From the NCBI RefSeq assembly GCF_030818415.1, contig NZ_JAUTAE010000001.1:3498001-3562000 (forward strand): a DNA stretch of 64,000 bases, read 5' to 3'. The stretch comes from Sphingomonas sp. SORGH_AS_0950. Its GTDB lineage: Bacteria; Pseudomonadota; Alphaproteobacteria; Sphingomonadales; Sphingomonadaceae. Both the position numbers and the translations under genes were made by a program. The notes beneath the pieces were generated by a model. That model saw only the letters and a list, made by a program, of their open reading frames with translations, was not told the DNA's origin and did not search any database. Below, piece after piece: positions 62,404 through 64,000 of the stretch (position 1 is its first letter; each line of letters starts with the position of its first letter).

Positions 62404-63597
62404 TCATCCATAGATCGCCCGCGTCAGTTCGTCGGGGAACCTGCCTCCGGGCGACTGGCCTTCCAGCCCGGCATTGGTAAAGGCAACGACCGTCAGCCCG
62501 TTGGCCGGGTCGACGAACCAGGAGTGGCCATAGGCGCCGCCCATGCGCCATGCACCCACCGCCTCCGGCGAATTGGCCGCGACGGGATCGCGCAACACGG
62601 TGAAGCCGAGACCGAAGCCGCGTCCGGGCCAGGGCAGCAGATCCATGCCCGGCGTCTGGTCCGTCACCATCGCCTCCACCTGCGAGGTGGAGAGCAGCGG
62701 CGCGCCGCCCTTGCGCAGGGCTTCGAGCACGGCAAGCAGATCACCGGCCGAGCCAATCATGCCCGCGCCGCCGGAGGGATAAGCGTTCTCATCGAATGCG
62801 CGTGTCAGCGACATGCGCAGTCCCTCCGAACCCTCGATGAAGGGCAGCGGGATGATTTCGAGATCGGCCATGCGGCGTGGCGTGCCGCCGTCATCGACAT
62901 AACCGGTCGCCAGCCGGTTGGGGCCGGCAATGGTGAAGCCCGTGTCGGTCAATCCGAGCGGCTCCATGACCAGTGTGCGGACGGCGTCGGCGAGTGGAAG
63001 CCCGGTGGCGCGCTCGATGAGCAGCCCGAGTACGTCGGTCGCCAGCGAGTAATTCCACGACATTCCCGGCGCGAACAGCAGCGGCACGGTGGCGATGCGG
63101 CGGACATTCTCCTCCAGCGTCACGTTGGCGATGTCCATACCGTCAGAGACACCCGCACGGTGGTAGGGACCATCCGCCGGTTCGAGGAAGCCGTAATTCA
63201 AGCCCGCCATATGACTGAGCAGATGGCGAACGGTGATGTCGGATACACTGCCGTCCGGCGACGTCGGCCTGAAATCGGGCAGCCAATCCGTGACCGGCGC
63301 ATCGAGCGCGAGCCGGCCTTGTCCCACCAGCGCCATCGCCGCCACCGAGGCATAGACCTTCGACACAGAGGACAGGCGAAACAGTGTATCCGGCGTCATC
63401 GGCTGGTTTGCCTCGCGATCGGCAAAGCCGGCTGCGCGGGCATAGACGGTATCGCCGTCCTTCGCGACGAGGACGACGGCACCCACGACGCGCTGCTGGG
63501 CAAGGGCTGTGTCGATCACGGCATCGATGCGGTCGCTCAGGTCTTTCATCTGTGCGACCGGAGAGAAGGAAGGGCGATCGCCCGAGATAAGAGACAT
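62404..63597 (-). CDS. Serine beta-lactamase-fold hydrolase (class C/esterase type)
   Basis: 397 residues from the ATG at 63597, with GGAG eight bases upstream. The SxxK motif is SVSK in LFRLSSVSKVYASVAAMAL, the second-box tyrosine is in WNYSLATDVLG, and a late GHSWFVDPANGL replaces KTG, which suits EstB-like esterases and D-aminopeptidases better than true beta-lactamases. No signal peptide is seen, so it may be cytoplasmic. It lies 26 bp downstream of an MFS gene, and the two are probably co-transcribed. Confidence 0.88.
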   Translation of the reverse strand: MSLISGDRPSFSPVAQMKDLSDRIDAVIDTALAQQRVVGAVVLVAKDGDTVYARAAGFADREANQPMTPDTLFRLSSVSKVYASVAAMALVGQGRLALDAPVTDWLPDFRPTSPDGSVSDITVRHLLSHMAGLNYGFLEPADGPYHRAGVSDGMDIANVTLEENVRRIATVPLLFAPGMSWNYSLATDVLGLLIERATGLPLADAVRTLVMEPLGLTDTGFTIAGPNRLATGYVDDGGTPRRMADLEIIPLPFIEGSEGLRMSLTRAFDENAYPSGGAGMIGSAGDLLAVLEALRKGGAPLLSTSQVEAMVTDQTPGMDLLPWPGRGFGLGFTVLRDPVAANSPEAVGAWRMGGAYGHSWFVDPANGLTVVAFTNAGLEGQSPGGRFPDELTRAIYG

Positions 63598-63623
63598 GGA
63601 AGGCTCCAAAGTGTCAGGTTGGG

Positions 63624-64000
63624 TCAATGGGAGGTGTCGGCGGCAGGAAAACCATGCCGGCGTGCCGTCCAGGCCACGATCAGGGTCGGCACGAGAAGGC
63701 AGAGCAAGGCAGGGGCGAAAGCCGCGACGCCGATCTTTTCCAGCAGCAGGCCGCCGATGATGCCGCCGCCCGCGATCGCCATGTTCCAGGCCGTGACGAG
63801 CATCGACAATCCGACATCCGTGGCCTCCCCGCATATCCGCGTCAGCGCTGTCGAGAACAGTGTTGCGACACCACCATAGGCGAGGCCCCAGAGCGCAATC
63901 GCCGCATAGATTACGGCCGGATCATGGGGACGGAGGCAAAGCGCAACGGAGACAAGGCCGAACAGCGCGATGCTGATCAGCGTCAATTCGCGCAGCCGAC
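63624..64000 (-). CDS. MFS transporter, C-terminal fragment (runs off window)
   Basis: The frame is open to the window edge. About 125 residues are present, with four hydrophobic segments (VIYAAIALWGLAYGGVATLFS, LVTAWNMAIAGGGIIGGLLL, and FAPALLCLLVPTLIVAWTA) and a short soluble tail. The pattern resembles the last helices of the AraJ/drug-exporter type of MFS (GGGIIGGLLLEKIG). The N-terminal part lies outside. Confidence 0.75.
   Translation of the reverse strand, partial: RLRELTLISIALFGLVSVALCLRPHDPAVIYAAIALWGLAYGGVATLFSTALTRICGEATDVGLSMLVTAWNMAIAGGGIIGGLLLEKIGVAAFAPALLCLLVPTLIVAWTARRHGFPAADTSH

Overview
The window looks like chromosome from a sphingomonad-type alphaproteobacterium. The evidence is high GC, a serine palmitoyltransferase whose catalytic residues fall at the same numbers as in the Sphingomonas enzyme, many TonB-dependent receptors (TBDTs), a Tad pilus operon and a CYP102-type P450. 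Everything is read from sequence only; family names rest on motif recognition and no database search was run.

Layout. (1) 1-9.9 kb is core-like, nearly all on the minus strand: a CHASE3 sensor fragment, a sphingolipid cassette (spt, acyl carrier protein, cerR-like reductase) joined to proB, obgE, TadE/TadG-like genes, a GNAT, rplU-rpmA, hspQ, and tRNA-Ser(CGA) on the plus strand. (2) 9.9-25.3 kb is an accessory island beginning directly at the tRNA 3' end. It holds a Hachiman anti-phage pair (hamA-hamB), a PD-(D/E)xK-like protein, an HNH-like protein, an overlapping pair of unknown genes with zinc/HNH-like and DUF5677-like features, a second DUF5677-like gene broken by an IS3-family element, and a small membrane-protein gene broken by an inverted copy of the same element. 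Both insertions have their own 5-bp target duplications and both broken frames can be restored exactly. (3) 25.3-45.3 kb is a metabolic and regulatory patchwork: a TBDT with a Tat-signal PLP enzyme, another TBDT divergent from a two-component system, a solo tyrosine recombinase, a P450-reductase fusion divergent from a TetR with a perfect palindrome between them, a DUF3829 lipoprotein, a methyltransferase/Rrf2 divergent pair, a LysR/SDR divergent pair and an esterase. (4) 45.4-48 kb is a decayed IS481 element next to an IS1182-type element. (5) 48-64 kb looks like an organosulfur or amino-acid scavenging region: TBDT, DszA/NtaA-type flavin monooxygenase and MFS exporter under a TetR; then TBDT, Tat-signal HisC-like enzyme, serine acetyltransferase and RBBP9-like hydrolase overlapping head to tail; an aminotransferase; a 1-Cys peroxiredoxin overlapping a second serine acetyltransferase; a serine beta-lactamase-fold hydrolase and an MFS fragment.

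A roughly 60-bp dispersed intergenic repeat occurs at least nine times between 14.8 and 46.1 kb, always in the same orientation, and not in the core region. The strongest leads for new biology are the nuclease-like and unknown genes beside Hachiman, the two TBDT plus exported PLP-enzyme modules, and the repeat family.
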